From assembly GCF_007828045.1 (NCBI RefSeq), contig NZ_VITN01000017.1, forward strand, positions 1-64,000: a stretch of DNA of 64,000 nt, written 5' to 3'. The notes under the pieces are model-generated. The model was not told the origin of the DNA. It saw only the letters and a program-made list of their open reading frames with translations, and searched no databases. Positions 51,269 through 59,942 of this stretch are shown here, piece after piece. The number at the start of each line of letters is the position of its first letter. The first letter of the stretch is position 1. This DNA is from Nitrospirillum amazonense (GTDB taxonomy: Bacteria; Pseudomonadota; Alphaproteobacteria; Azospirillales; Azospirillaceae). The position numbers were made by a program, and so were the translations under genes.

Positions 51269-52096
51269 ATGCGCATCCTGGTCACCGGTTCCTCCGGCCC
51301 GCTGGGCGCCGCCATCGTGCGCCAGGGGCTGGCGCGCGGCTGGGCGGTCACGGGGCTGGACATCCGGGCGGGCGCCACCACCACTATCGAGGCCGACGTG
51401 GCGGATGCCGACGCGCTGGCCCGGGCGGCCGAGGGCCAGGACGCCGTCATCCACGTGGCGGCCCTGCACGCGCCCCAGGTGGGGCGGCTGCCAGATGCCG
51501 ACTTCCACCGCGTGAACGTCCAGGCGACGGCAGCGCTGCTGCGCCTGGCGGCCGAGGCCGGGGTGGGGCGCATGGTCTACACCTCCACCACCTCCCTCTA
51601 CGGTCACAGCCTGGTGCCGTCGCCGGGCGGCCTGGTCTGGGTGGATGAGCAAACGCCCGTCCGGCCGCGCGACATCTATGACCAGACCAAACAGGCGGCG
51701 GAGGACCTGTGCGTCCAGGCCGGGTCCGCCTTTCCTCAGGGCCTGGCCATCCTGCGCATCGCCCGCTGCTTTCGTGAACCGGCGCCCCTCCGGGCCGCCC
51801 ATCGCCTGCACCGGGGGCTCAGCATGGTAGACGCGGCGGCGGCCCATGTGCACGCGGCGGCGGGGACCGTGCCCGGAACCTTCCTCATCTCCGCCCTCAC
51901 CCCCTTCCGGCGGGATGAGGCCGTGGCGCTGGCGACGGACGCGGCGGGCCTGATCCGCACCCGCCTGCCTCGGGTGGCGGCCCTGTTCGAGCGCCGGGGC
52001 TGGGCCCTGCCGGCGCGGCTGGACCGGGTGTACGACGCCGGCAGCGCGGCCACCGTGCTGGGCTTCCGCCCACGCTTCGATTTCTCGCGTCTCTAG
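51269..52096 (+). CDS. NAD-dependent epimerase/dehydratase family protein
   Basis: A 275-aa extended SDR. The cofactor loop is TGSSGPLGAAI (6-16), with the Asp of VADADALARAAEGQD following. VHVAALHAPQ, YTSTTSLYGH and the catalytic YDQTK are all present. Sugar-nucleotide or carbohydrate epimerases and dehydratases have this layout; the substrate cannot be told. GAGGGG precedes the ATG. Its stop and that of the convergent S41 gene share the CTAG at 52093-52096. Confidence 0.85.
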   Translation: MRILVTGSSGPLGAAIVRQGLARGWAVTGLDIRAGATTTIEADVADADALARAAEGQDAVIHVAALHAPQVGRLPDADFHRVNVQATAALLRLAAEAGVGRMVYTSTTSLYGHSLVPSPGGLVWVDEQTPVRPRDIYDQTKQAAEDLCVQAGSAFPQGLAILRIARCFREPAPLRAAHRLHRGLSMVDAAAAHVHAAAGTVPGTFLISALTPFRRDEAVALATDAAGLIRTRLPRVAALFERRGWALPARLDRVYDAGSAATVLGFRPRFDFSRL

Positions 52097-53601
52097 GGCG
52101 TGGCGCCCGCCGCCTTGGCCAGCCAGGCGCGCTCCCCGGCGTCATCGGCCGGGTTCCCCGTCCAACTCAGGCCCGGGGTGGGGTGGTAGCTGACGTTGGA
52201 GCCGCGCGGCCGCTCCACCCAGGCCTTGTGGCCAAACGATATCCCGGCATGGCCAGAGGGCAGAGGCGCCTTGGTCATTTCCATGAAGATGGTGTCGGCG
52301 TCGGTCTCAGTGCCCGCTTGGCGCACGTTGGGCAGGGCCAGGAACAAATCCACCAGATCCAGGCAGGCGGACACGCAGGCGCCGTCGGTCAGCACGATGA
52401 CCTGGCCGCGCAGGGGGTTGGGCGGCGGGCGCAGGGGCTGGTTCCGGCCGGGGGCCTCTTCGGTGAAGGTGGTGCGGCCGGCGGCGATGGCCTCGTCATA
52501 GCGTGCCAGCAGGCGCCGTAATATGGCGGCGCTGCCGGTCTGGACGTTGATCTCCTTCATCTGGGGCAGGTAGGCGGCGAGCTGGTCACGATTGAGGCGC
52601 GACGCGCGATAGACCACGGGCCCCAGGTCGGGCTTGCCGGCATTTACCATATCCGCGCCCCACAGCAGATTGGCGAGAGCGTACGCGAAGTCTCCGCTTC
52701 CGCCCGTGTTGCCGCGCACATCGACCACGACCGTCCGTGCCCGGCGCATGGCTTGGAGATGGGTCTTCACCGCCGTCAGGGTGCGTTTCCATGCCTGATC
52801 GCTGGCCATGTCCGGCGCGCCGATCCACCAGCCGTCCTGGCCCCAGCGGCTGAGGCCAAACTGCGCGCGGGCGGGCGGTGCGGGCCTGCTATCCGCCTTC
52901 GTCGGACGGTAAGTCAGGGCGTAGGAGCTGGCTGGGCCGCCACCGGACAGGGTGAAGGTGCAGGCTTTCAACGGCGGCAGGAACAGGCTGCCCTCACCGG
53001 CCCACAGCAGCCAGAAGGCGTGGCGACGGCGTTGGGAGTCGAGGGTCAGGTCCTGTCCGTTGCGCTCTTGCCGATCATGGGCCAGGGCGGTGGCGGGCAC
53101 GCCGTCGCAGGCTACCAGCTGGGCGCCGGCCGGGGGCAGGGCCGTGTCGGGCGGATGGTCGGTGACGATGTAGCCGCCGCCGGCCCATGCCAGATTGAAG
53201 CCGGGCCAGATGTAGGGACGCTTTAGACGTCCGGGGTCCTTCAGCCAATAGGCGCCGATGTGGCTGTCGCGGAAGCCGCCAGCGTAGAAGCGCAACAGGT
53301 CGAAATAGGTCAGTTCATCCCGCACGGCGGGCAGCAGCTTCTTGGCTTCGACCCGCCCGGTTTCCAGCCAGGCGCGGAAGGGGGCGCTGTCCTTCGCCAC
53401 CACCATGGCCGGATGGTTGGCCACCAGGATGTCATGCATGGCGTCCAGGTCGGTTTCCGCCGTCCGCCGCCAGTCATTGGCATCCGCCGCCAGCGCGGAT
53501 GTCGTCCAAGCGGCCACCATCATCAGGGCGGCCGCCGCATTCCTACCTAAATGCCCCCCGCCTAAACGCCCCCCGCCCATACACCCTATGCCCACGGTCA
53601 T
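52093..53601 (-). CDS. Secreted S41-type peptidase-like protein
   Basis: A 502-aa protein with an N-terminal signal sequence (hydrophobic core NAAAALMMVAAWTTSALA, about 21-38). The C-terminal domain has the S41/tail-specific protease core: VVVDVRGNTGGSGDFAYALANLLWG, then VIVLTDGACVSACLDLVDLF with a likely nucleophile Ser411. No PDZ domain is evident. The N-terminal ~200 residues are not recognised. CCAGGAG precedes the ATG. It is convergent with the epimerase gene. Confidence 0.8.
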   Translation of the reverse strand: MTVGIGCMGGGRLGGGHLGRNAAAALMMVAAWTTSALAADANDWRRTAETDLDAMHDILVANHPAMVVAKDSAPFRAWLETGRVEAKKLLPAVRDELTYFDLLRFYAGGFRDSHIGAYWLKDPGRLKRPYIWPGFNLAWAGGGYIVTDHPPDTALPPAGAQLVACDGVPATALAHDRQERNGQDLTLDSQRRRHAFWLLWAGEGSLFLPPLKACTFTLSGGGPASSYALTYRPTKADSRPAPPARAQFGLSRWGQDGWWIGAPDMASDQAWKRTLTAVKTHLQAMRRARTVVVDVRGNTGGSGDFAYALANLLWGADMVNAGKPDLGPVVYRASRLNRDQLAAYLPQMKEINVQTGSAAILRRLLARYDEAIAAGRTTFTEEAPGRNQPLRPPPNPLRGQVIVLTDGACVSACLDLVDLFLALPNVRQAGTETDADTIFMEMTKAPLPSGHAGISFGHKAWVERPRGSNVSYHPTPGLSWTGNPADDAGERAWLAKAAGATP

Positions 53602-53675
53602 CCCCCACTCCTGGTTGCCGATGGCAGTGTGCCGGGGGCGGGTTTTGCCCTCAAAGGCTTAAGTGTCGCAAAGCC

Positions 53676-55451
53676 TCACTCCCCCGCCGCCATCTCGATC
53701 ACATCGGCGGCATCGTCCAGGCCCCGGCGGCGGGCGGCCTCGGCCGGTGTCTGGCACAGGGGGTTGCGATAGGTGGGGTCGGCGCCGAAGGACAGCAGCA
53801 ATTCCGCCAGCTCCACCGCCGTCTCCTGGTTATCCGGCAGGCAGAACAGGCCAGGCTCGCCCGGCCGGTCCTGGCGGTTGGCGCGGTCAGGCTCCTCGGT
53901 CAGCAACTCCCGCAGCCGGTCGACCTTGCCCGCGAAGCATAGCCCTCGGAAATTACGGCTGTGCCCGGCCAGGAAATCCACCATATCCCATTGACCATGA
54001 TAGACGGCGTGGGTGAGGGGGCTGCCGCCATAGCGCCCGTCGAAGGGATCGACCTCCGCGCCCCGGGCGATCAGCAGCCGCGCCACCTCCACCGCGCCGG
54101 CATGAGCGGCGAAATGCAGGGCGCGGCAGTTGTGGTCATCGGCCACGTCGGGCGACATGCCCAGGTCCAGCAAGACCGCCACCATGTCGGTGCGACCGGT
54201 GTTAAGGGCGACCTTCATCGGGGCGATGGAGCGTAGGAACTCCGGATGCGCCTGGGCCAGCCGGCGCAGGGTGGCGCTGTCGCCCGTGGCGACGGCGGCC
54301 ACGAACACCTCATCCTCGGTCAACTGCGGACGTGCCGCGCCGTGGCGCACCAGCAGGTCCACCATGTCGGCGTGGCCGCCCATGACGGCATGCTTCATGA
54401 CCGGCTGGCGGGAGTAGAAGTTGACGTCGTCGGCCTTGGCGCCATGCTCCAGCAGCCATTCCGCGCGGCGCGGGTGGTTGCTGGCCACCGCGTTGCCCAG
54501 CAGATAGGCGACGGCGCTACGGGACTTTTCCCCGCCCAGGGCCTCGGGCGCGGGGCCGGTCCACTTGGGCGTCTCTCCCCGCCGGGCCGATTCCGCCCAC
54601 AGGAACTCCAGCCAGAAGGTGGAATCCTCCCGCAGCGAGGTGTTGTACAGCGCCTGGGCCGCCAGCGGGTCGGCGCCGCGGTTGATCAGCAGGCGGGCGA
54701 AGGCCTCGGCCTGAGGGTGGGGGGCCTGGCCGCCCTCACCGTCGCCGATGACCCCGACCAGGGGCGTGAACTCGGGGCTGTCCGACCAGCCGGCGTCCGG
54801 GTCGGCGCCAGCGTCCAGCAGCAGGGTGGCGATGGCCAGCGCGCCGGTCTCCTGGGCGGTCTCCAGGGTGGCCTCCAGGGTGGCCTCCAGGGGCAGGCGC
54901 GCATAGGCCAGGTGGGCCAGGGGCGTCCAGCCGTCGAAATCGCTGCGGTCGCGCGCCAGTCCGGGGTCCTTGGCCAGGAAGGCGCGCACCGCGTCCAGGT
55001 CGTGCGCCGCCACGGCGGTGTGGATGCTGGCCCGCGCGATCTCCGGATGCCGCGCCAGCAGGCGGGCGGCCACGATGCCCCGGCTGCCGCCATCGCGCTC
55101 ATAGTCGCCCCATTTCCGGGTGGCGGGATTGGTGCCGTAACGGTTGACCGCCTTCTCCAGGAACAGGCGTACGCGCTCTTCCAGGGTGCGGGCGCGGTCG
55201 GCCACCTCTTGTGTGAGGGCGGCCCAGGTGGGGAAGCCATGCTCCCGCGCCAGGGCGTGCTGCACCTCGCGCAGCTTGGGCGCCGTGGCATGACCCGGGA
55301 ACACCATGAGAAAGCGCGCGACGGCGTCGGCCTCACCGGTGCCGATCGCCTTCAGCCAGCGCTTGGCCTCGCGGCGCAGGCCATCGACGCTGGTGCGGGC
55401 GCCCAGGGTGCGGGCCGCCAGGGTGCGCGATGATGGGGTGTGAGAAGACAT
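53676..55451 (-). CDS. Ankyrin-repeat protein
   Basis: A 591-aa protein of ankyrin repeats with a helical N-terminal part. Clear repeats include DGWTPLAHLAYARLPLEA, ALAIATLLLDAGADPDAG, MKHAVMGGHADMVDLLVRHGAA, CRALHFAAHAGAVEVARLLIARGAEVD and TAVELAELLLSFGADPTYRNP. The N-terminal AKRWLKAIGTGEADAVARFL matches the start region found in a common bacterial ankyrin group. There is no signal peptide, so it probably acts in the cytoplasm as a binding protein. The ATG at 55451 has GGAAGG upstream; the longer frame to 55580 is rejected. It stands 74 bp upstream of the S41 gene on the same strand. Confidence 0.88.
   Translation of the reverse strand: MSSHTPSSRTLAARTLGARTSVDGLRREAKRWLKAIGTGEADAVARFLMVFPGHATAPKLREVQHALAREHGFPTWAALTQEVADRARTLEERVRLFLEKAVNRYGTNPATRKWGDYERDGGSRGIVAARLLARHPEIARASIHTAVAAHDLDAVRAFLAKDPGLARDRSDFDGWTPLAHLAYARLPLEATLEATLETAQETGALAIATLLLDAGADPDAGWSDSPEFTPLVGVIGDGEGGQAPHPQAEAFARLLINRGADPLAAQALYNTSLREDSTFWLEFLWAESARRGETPKWTGPAPEALGGEKSRSAVAYLLGNAVASNHPRRAEWLLEHGAKADDVNFYSRQPVMKHAVMGGHADMVDLLVRHGAARPQLTEDEVFVAAVATGDSATLRRLAQAHPEFLRSIAPMKVALNTGRTDMVAVLLDLGMSPDVADDHNCRALHFAAHAGAVEVARLLIARGAEVDPFDGRYGGSPLTHAVYHGQWDMVDFLAGHSRNFRGLCFAGKVDRLRELLTEEPDRANRQDRPGEPGLFCLPDNQETAVELAELLLSFGADPTYRNPLCQTPAEAARRRGLDDAADVIEMAAGE
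54861..54893 (-). repeat. In-frame 12-nt tandem repeat in the ankyrin gene
   Basis: CTCCAGGGTGGC occurs at 54861-54872 and 54873-54884 and begins a third time at 54885. It encodes the repeated LEAT unit (LEATLEATLETAQ). Being in frame, it can change copy number without breaking the protein. Confidence 0.7.
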
Positions 55452-55660
55452 GGGGTGACCTTCCTTCCGAATATCGCCCGATGTCCGCTTCATGGGGCCG
55501 GAAGAAGGGATATGTGAGGGACGGTCGAAACCGACTGGGTGGAGGCCAGGCCCCCTTGCCGCGGACAGGTGGCGCCCCAATGCGCACTGGCATTGAGAAG
55601 ACGTCGAACGCCGCCGGATGTCAACGGGGTGGAAGGACGCGGGAGGCCGTTTGGCTGGAC

Positions 55661-58600
55661 TTACGTCAGGTATCGTGAATGGTCATGGTCCAGCCGCCGT
55701 ATTTGGCCCAGATCCGCCATGACCTGCAGCACCTCCGCCACCCGGTCACGCTTGGCGCGAGTAAACAGCCGCGCCAAGTCTTCCGCCCGGGCCGGTTGAT
55801 CCTGTGCGGCCAACGCCCACCTCAGGACACCCACTTGCTCTGGCAGCATCTTGGGCCAGGGGCGGCGGGCTGTTGCCGCCGCCAGCGGCATGGCCTCACC
55901 GATGTCCAGATTGCCCTGGACGGTGATGCTGTCGGGTGCCTGATATTCCGGCCGCAACCAGCGGACGTGGCCAGCCTCCTCCTCAGCCGCACGCCGGCGA
56001 TTCAGCACCACCAGCCGTTCCAGGATGGCCTCATCGTCCAGATCGCGCGGCCAGCCGTAGGCGGCGGCGACCACCCGGTCCAGTTGGTCATGCAGGTCGA
56101 CCAGAGTGCTGCCCAGCGCCTGTTCGTTCAGCTTTCGGAGGTTGTCATCCAGGGGCCGGCCGCTGCGGATGGCTTCCACCACGTTGTACATACCGGTCAG
56201 GGTCAGATCCGGATGCAGGGCTTTCTGCCGCCAACGGTGACGATCGATTTGTTCGGCGACATCGCGGATGCGCTGACGGGTGGTGTGGTCGCAGTCGGGA
56301 AAAGGGAAAGGGTCGAAGCAGCGGGTTTTGACATAGACGGGATCGTTGCCTTGGCCCAGATGTCCGCCCGCAGCCAAGGCCCAAACAACGTGAATACGGC
56401 TTGAGAGAACGCCAAGAATGAAAGCATCGTCGGATGCGACGTTCAGGAGCTTGTTGTCCGGGAGGACCGATGCGTCGAGGAAAACGAACACTCGATGCTT
56501 TGCGGTCTCGACGGTTGATATATATCTTCTGAGATTTTTAATTCCGTTTCGGAGTTCTGTGTTTTTTCTTCCAAACAACCACCAGTTTTCGCGACGATAT
56601 GTTTCATTGTTGTGGTCACGTTCCGGTTTAACTCTCTCCAGAATCCATTGGAATAGATCAGGAAATCGGTCTTTCACTTCCTGTGCATGAAGCCCATGGA
56701 GATCAATGGCCATTAAGTTGCGAGATTTTCCAGCGAGATCTCTTCCATTTAGATACGGCTTAATGTGTTGCTCTATGCCGCCAATTCGTCCAAGTCCAAG
56801 TCGACGGCTTTCTTCAAAAGTCAGGATGAAGCCAGCCCCATGAAGAGCGACGCCTCTTGAAGATAAAAGGCCATTGGCAATTAAAGGAGCGGCTGCGGAA
56901 ACGTTTGCTCCAATTCTAAGGGCCGCAGTGATCGTGCCTCGGCGCTCCCTAGTTTCAATGGCGATATCGCCATGTCCCGTCGGCTTCTCACCAATCACCT
57001 CAACCAGGCGACCGGGCTCCTTGCCCCGCTCCGCTACAGTCATTGCGATGCGCACGGCGGCCGCACCCGTGCCGTCGGCCCAGGGGTGGTCTGGCACGGC
57101 GTAGACCAGGGACAGGGGCGTTTTGCCCTCCAGATGGGCCTGGACAATGCGTCGGCTGAACACTTGGTTCAGACTGTTGGTGGTGATGAAGCCGAAGCGG
57201 CGGGTGCGGCCATCGATTACCGCCTGGGCCGCGCGATGCCACCAGTACATGACGTAGTCGGCGGAGGCCGGTAGGTCCTTGTAGGTGGCCCAGAGGGCTT
57301 CGGTATAGCCGTCGCCGAGATCGGCGCGCAGGTCCTTGCCAGCAATGAAAGGTGGGTTGCCCACGATGAAGTCCGCTTCCGGCCAGGATGCTATCTTGGG
57401 CTGGATGTAGCGGTACTGCTCCACCCGGGCGGCCTCGTCGGGCACCTGTTCGCCGGTGATGGGGTGGGGCTTGAAGGTTTTGCCGTCCCAGCGGCTGATG
57501 GGTCGTTGTTGGGCGTCGCGCTGAAGCTCCTCCCGCTCCCAGGATAGCAGGGCGTCGCACTGGCGGATGTTGGCGAAATTGCGCAGCACCGGCTGGGCTG
57601 GCAGGGTCTTGCCCCGCGTGCGGAAATGCCATTGCAGATAGCCGATCCATAGGACCAGTTCCGCGATGACGGCGGCGCGGGGGTTTTTCTCCAGGCCCAG
57701 GAACTGGTGCGGGTCCACCGTTTCGCCCTGGATGTCCAGCCTGTCCTGGCGTTCCCCCAGGCTGGCCATCAGGTCCAGCACCTCCCCTTCAAGGCGCTTC
57801 ATGTGTTCCAGCGCGACGTAGAGGAAGTTGGCCGAGCCGCAGGCGGGGTCCAGCACGGTGACGGTGCAAAGTTTGTGGTGAAAGGTCCGCACCTCCGCCA
57901 GCGCTTCCGCTGGCCGCCCACTATCCGACAATAGCAAGGCGGCGGCCTTCACATTGTCCCAGTCTTCCCGCAGTGGTTCGATGACCGTCGGAAAAACCAG
58001 GCGCTCAACGTAGGCGCGCGGGGTGTAATGCAAGCCGAAGCGATGCCTTTCATCGGCATCCAGCGCGTTTTCCAGGAGCGTGCCGAAAATGGCGGGTTCC
58101 ACATCCCGCCAATCGGCCTGCGCCGCCTCCAGCAGCAGACCGAGCTGCGCCTGGGTGAGCGGCAGGGCGTCGGCGTTGTGAAACAAGCCGCCGTTGAAAT
58201 GCAGCAGATCTTCCGCCAAGGCTGGGGAGAAGCCCCCCTTGTCCATGGTCCGCCAGAGGTCGGTCGCCATGGGGCGGAACTTGTCCGGCTTGTGCCGTAG
58301 TTCCCGGAGCAGCCCGGTGAAGGACTCGGGCGGCAATAATTCCACATCCTCCGCGAACATGGTGAACAGGCAGCGCATCAGGAATTCTGCGACGGTGCGG
58401 GCGTCATGGTCGCGTTCCAGCGATTTGGCCAACAACGCCAGGCGTTGGGCGATTTCCCGCGTCGCCTTGGCCCGCACCTTGGTGGGGTCGAGGGAGGAGG
58501 GGTTCTGCCAGACGGCGCGGAGGCGGGCCTGGATGTCCGGCCGGGCCAGATCGTCCATGCGGACCCGGTAGGACGAGGCATCGGGGAATTGGGTGTAATG

Positions 58601-59098
58601 CTTGCCCGTCAGCGTGAAGTCGGCGAACAACTCGATGGAGTGCCCCACATCAACGACCACCAGGAAGGGTGGATAACCTTCTATCGATGGCAGGGCGCGG
58701 GCATAACTCTCCGCCTGGCCCCGTGCCTTGATCATCGCGTCGTCCCAGCGATGGGTGCCGCGTGTCGCCCGGCCCCGGGCGGCAGGTTTGGCCGGCTTCT
58801 CACTGAACAAGTCAGGCCCGTCATGACAGGCGCGGGAGACCAGTTGCTTCGCCTCAAGGACGAAACAGCCTCGTTTGTAGAGATCGATACGACCGGTGCT
58901 TTGGCTCTCGTCCGGATGATGGAAGATCACCCGACGTTCGAAGACGTAGGCGTCAGCCTCCGGATCACCCGTGGCGGGATCGGGGCGGGGAAGGTCCAGT
59001 GCATCGCAAAGGCCGGTCAGAAACAACCCATAATTAGCGATCTCGGATCCGCTGACCCCATTCCAAGTCGCGATGAAAGCGGCCACGCGGCCGTCCAT
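55661..59098 (-). CDS. Single-chain type IIL (MmeI-like) restriction-modification enzyme
   Basis: An 1145-aa protein combining nuclease, methyltransferase and target recognition. The N-terminal nuclease motif is D72-x9-E82-x-K84 (RIDLYKRGCFVLEAKQ), nearly the same positions as in MmeI. Helical spacer segments follow. The methyltransferase has motif I DPACGS (417-422) and NPPF (581-584), the adenine-N6 type. The region at about 713-900 should be the target recognition domain. It is strikingly AT-rich compared with the rest, and the C-terminal part is GC-rich again. The ATG at 59098 (GGAG 9 nt upstream) is preferred over the in-frame TTG at 59113 because it aligns the nuclease motif with MmeI. 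No separate restriction or specificity gene is needed. It lies beside tandem tRNA-Gln genes. Confidence 0.9.
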   Translation of the reverse strand: MDGRVAAFIATWNGVSGSEIANYGLFLTGLCDALDLPRPDPATGDPEADAYVFERRVIFHHPDESQSTGRIDLYKRGCFVLEAKQLVSRACHDGPDLFSEKPAKPAARGRATRGTHRWDDAMIKARGQAESYARALPSIEGYPPFLVVVDVGHSIELFADFTLTGKHYTQFPDASSYRVRMDDLARPDIQARLRAVWQNPSSLDPTKVRAKATREIAQRLALLAKSLERDHDARTVAEFLMRCLFTMFAEDVELLPPESFTGLLRELRHKPDKFRPMATDLWRTMDKGGFSPALAEDLLHFNGGLFHNADALPLTQAQLGLLLEAAQADWRDVEPAIFGTLLENALDADERHRFGLHYTPRAYVERLVFPTVIEPLREDWDNVKAAALLLSDSGRPAEALAEVRTFHHKLCTVTVLDPACGSANFLYVALEHMKRLEGEVLDLMASLGERQDRLDIQGETVDPHQFLGLEKNPRAAVIAELVLWIGYLQWHFRTRGKTLPAQPVLRNFANIRQCDALLSWEREELQRDAQQRPISRWDGKTFKPHPITGEQVPDEAARVEQYRYIQPKIASWPEADFIVGNPPFIAGKDLRADLGDGYTEALWATYKDLPASADYVMYWWHRAAQAVIDGRTRRFGFITTNSLNQVFSRRIVQAHLEGKTPLSLVYAVPDHPWADGTGAAAVRIAMTVAERGKEPGRLVEVIGEKPTGHGDIAIETRERRGTITAALRIGANVSAAAPLIANGLLSSRGVALHGAGFILTFEESRRLGLGRIGGIEQHIKPYLNGRDLAGKSRNLMAIDLHGLHAQEVKDRFPDLFQWILERVKPERDHNNETYRRENWWLFGRKNTELRNGIKNLRRYISTVETAKHRVFVFLDASVLPDNKLLNVASDDAFILGVLSSRIHVVWALAAGGHLGQGNDPVYVKTRCFDPFPFPDCDHTTRQRIRDVAEQIDRHRWRQKALHPDLTLTGMYNVVEAIRSGRPLDDNLRKLNEQALGSTLVDLHDQLDRVVAAAYGWPRDLDDEAILERLVVLNRRRAAEEEAGHVRWLRPEYQAPDSITVQGNLDIGEAMPLAAATARRPWPKMLPEQVGVLRWALAAQDQPARAEDLARLFTRAKRDRVAEVLQVMADLGQIRRLDHDHSRYLT

Positions 59099-59325
59099 TC
59101 CCTTGTTCTCCAAGGCTTGCCCCCACGCGTCCCCATTGCGCCGCCCTGGGGCGCGTCGCGCGGTACTATGACTCGCATAAGTAGTTTATCTCAATTGAAA
59201 TGATTCTATAAATTGCCGAAACAAAAGTTCAAACACGCTTTCCGCGAGTTGCGGGGCTCGGTTCCGAGGGCGGCAAATGTCATGCCGGGGGCTGCCGACA
59301 ATATGTTGCTGAGAAAGGAGCCGTT

Positions 59326-59399
59326 TGGCTGGGGGACTTGGATTCGAACCAAGGTTGACGGAGTCAGAGTCCGTAGTCCTACCGCTAGACGATCCCCCA
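59326..59399 (-). tRNA. tRNA-Gln (CUG), downstream copy
   Basis: Read on the minus strand this gives a 74-nt cloverleaf with encoded CCA. The acceptor is TGGGGGA/TCCCCCA, with G as discriminator before CCA. The anticodon stem ACGGA/TCCGT encloses loop CTCTGAC, anticodon CTG, reading CAG. The T arm carries GGTTCGAATCC. It is identical to the copy at 59470-59543 over the tRNA. Confidence 0.95.
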
Positions 59400-59469
59400 G
59401 CAGGACGGGCCGCGATGGCGCCTGGATGGGCGCCGGTGCTCAGGCAAGCGGAGCTGTCGCGGAAGAAAT

Positions 59470-59543
59470 TGGCTGGGGGACTTGGATTCGAACCAAGGTT
59501 GACGGAGTCAGAGTCCGTAGTCCTACCGCTAGACGATCCCCCA
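59470..59543 (-). tRNA. tRNA-Gln (CUG), upstream copy
   Basis: An identical 74-nt tRNA to the one at 59326-59399, offset by 144 nt. Same anticodon CTG and encoded CCA. The 70-nt spacer between the two has no gene. The first of the tandem pair in transcription order; a candidate -10 (TTATAA) lies at 59599-59594. Confidence 0.95.
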
Positions 59544-59942
59544 GCAGAACGAACGCGGCGGCGCAGGCCACCATGTCCGTCGGACGGCGCGGCTTATAAC
59601 ACCCCTCTTTGGGGATGTGTAGCCCTTTCTTGGAATTTTTTTGACGGTGCGGTCAGGGAGCGGCGCCTGGGAACGGTGAGGCGAAACGGCGATGCAAGGC
59701 CCATCCATGGTCGAATTGCGGGGCGCAGACGCGTGCGCGAGGGTGGTGGTGCGGCGACGCGCTCATAGTCTAGAGTAATCCCTGTGTGCCGCAGCGGCGC
59801 CGGGGCGCCCCCGAAGACCATCCGGTCCAGGGCGGCTGACCGGGTGCCGGCTTGGCGGCGATGATGCCCCCGAGGGGGCGTACCTGGTGGTTGTGCCTGA
59901 CGGGCGTGTCCGCTGGGTGTGACGGAAAAGGCTGGTTCGGCG
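59544..59942. promoter_or_regulatory. Intergenic region between tRNA-Gln pair and ppx/gppA
   Basis: These 399 bp contain no gene I can support. Reading left, TTATAA at 59599-59594 could be the -10 of the tRNA promoter, about 50 nt before the first tRNA; the -35 is poor. An AT-rich patch at 59630-59642 (GGAATTTTTTTGACG) is a possible promoter element for the plus strand. The ppx start at 59943 has only a distant GGAAAAGG as a binding site. Confidence 0.35.

Noticed and set aside
55661-59098. BREX or DISARM defence component
   Set aside because: A D-x9-ExK nuclease, methyltransferase and recognition domain in one chain fits type IIL; no accompanying helicase, PglZ or DrmA/B-type genes are next to it.
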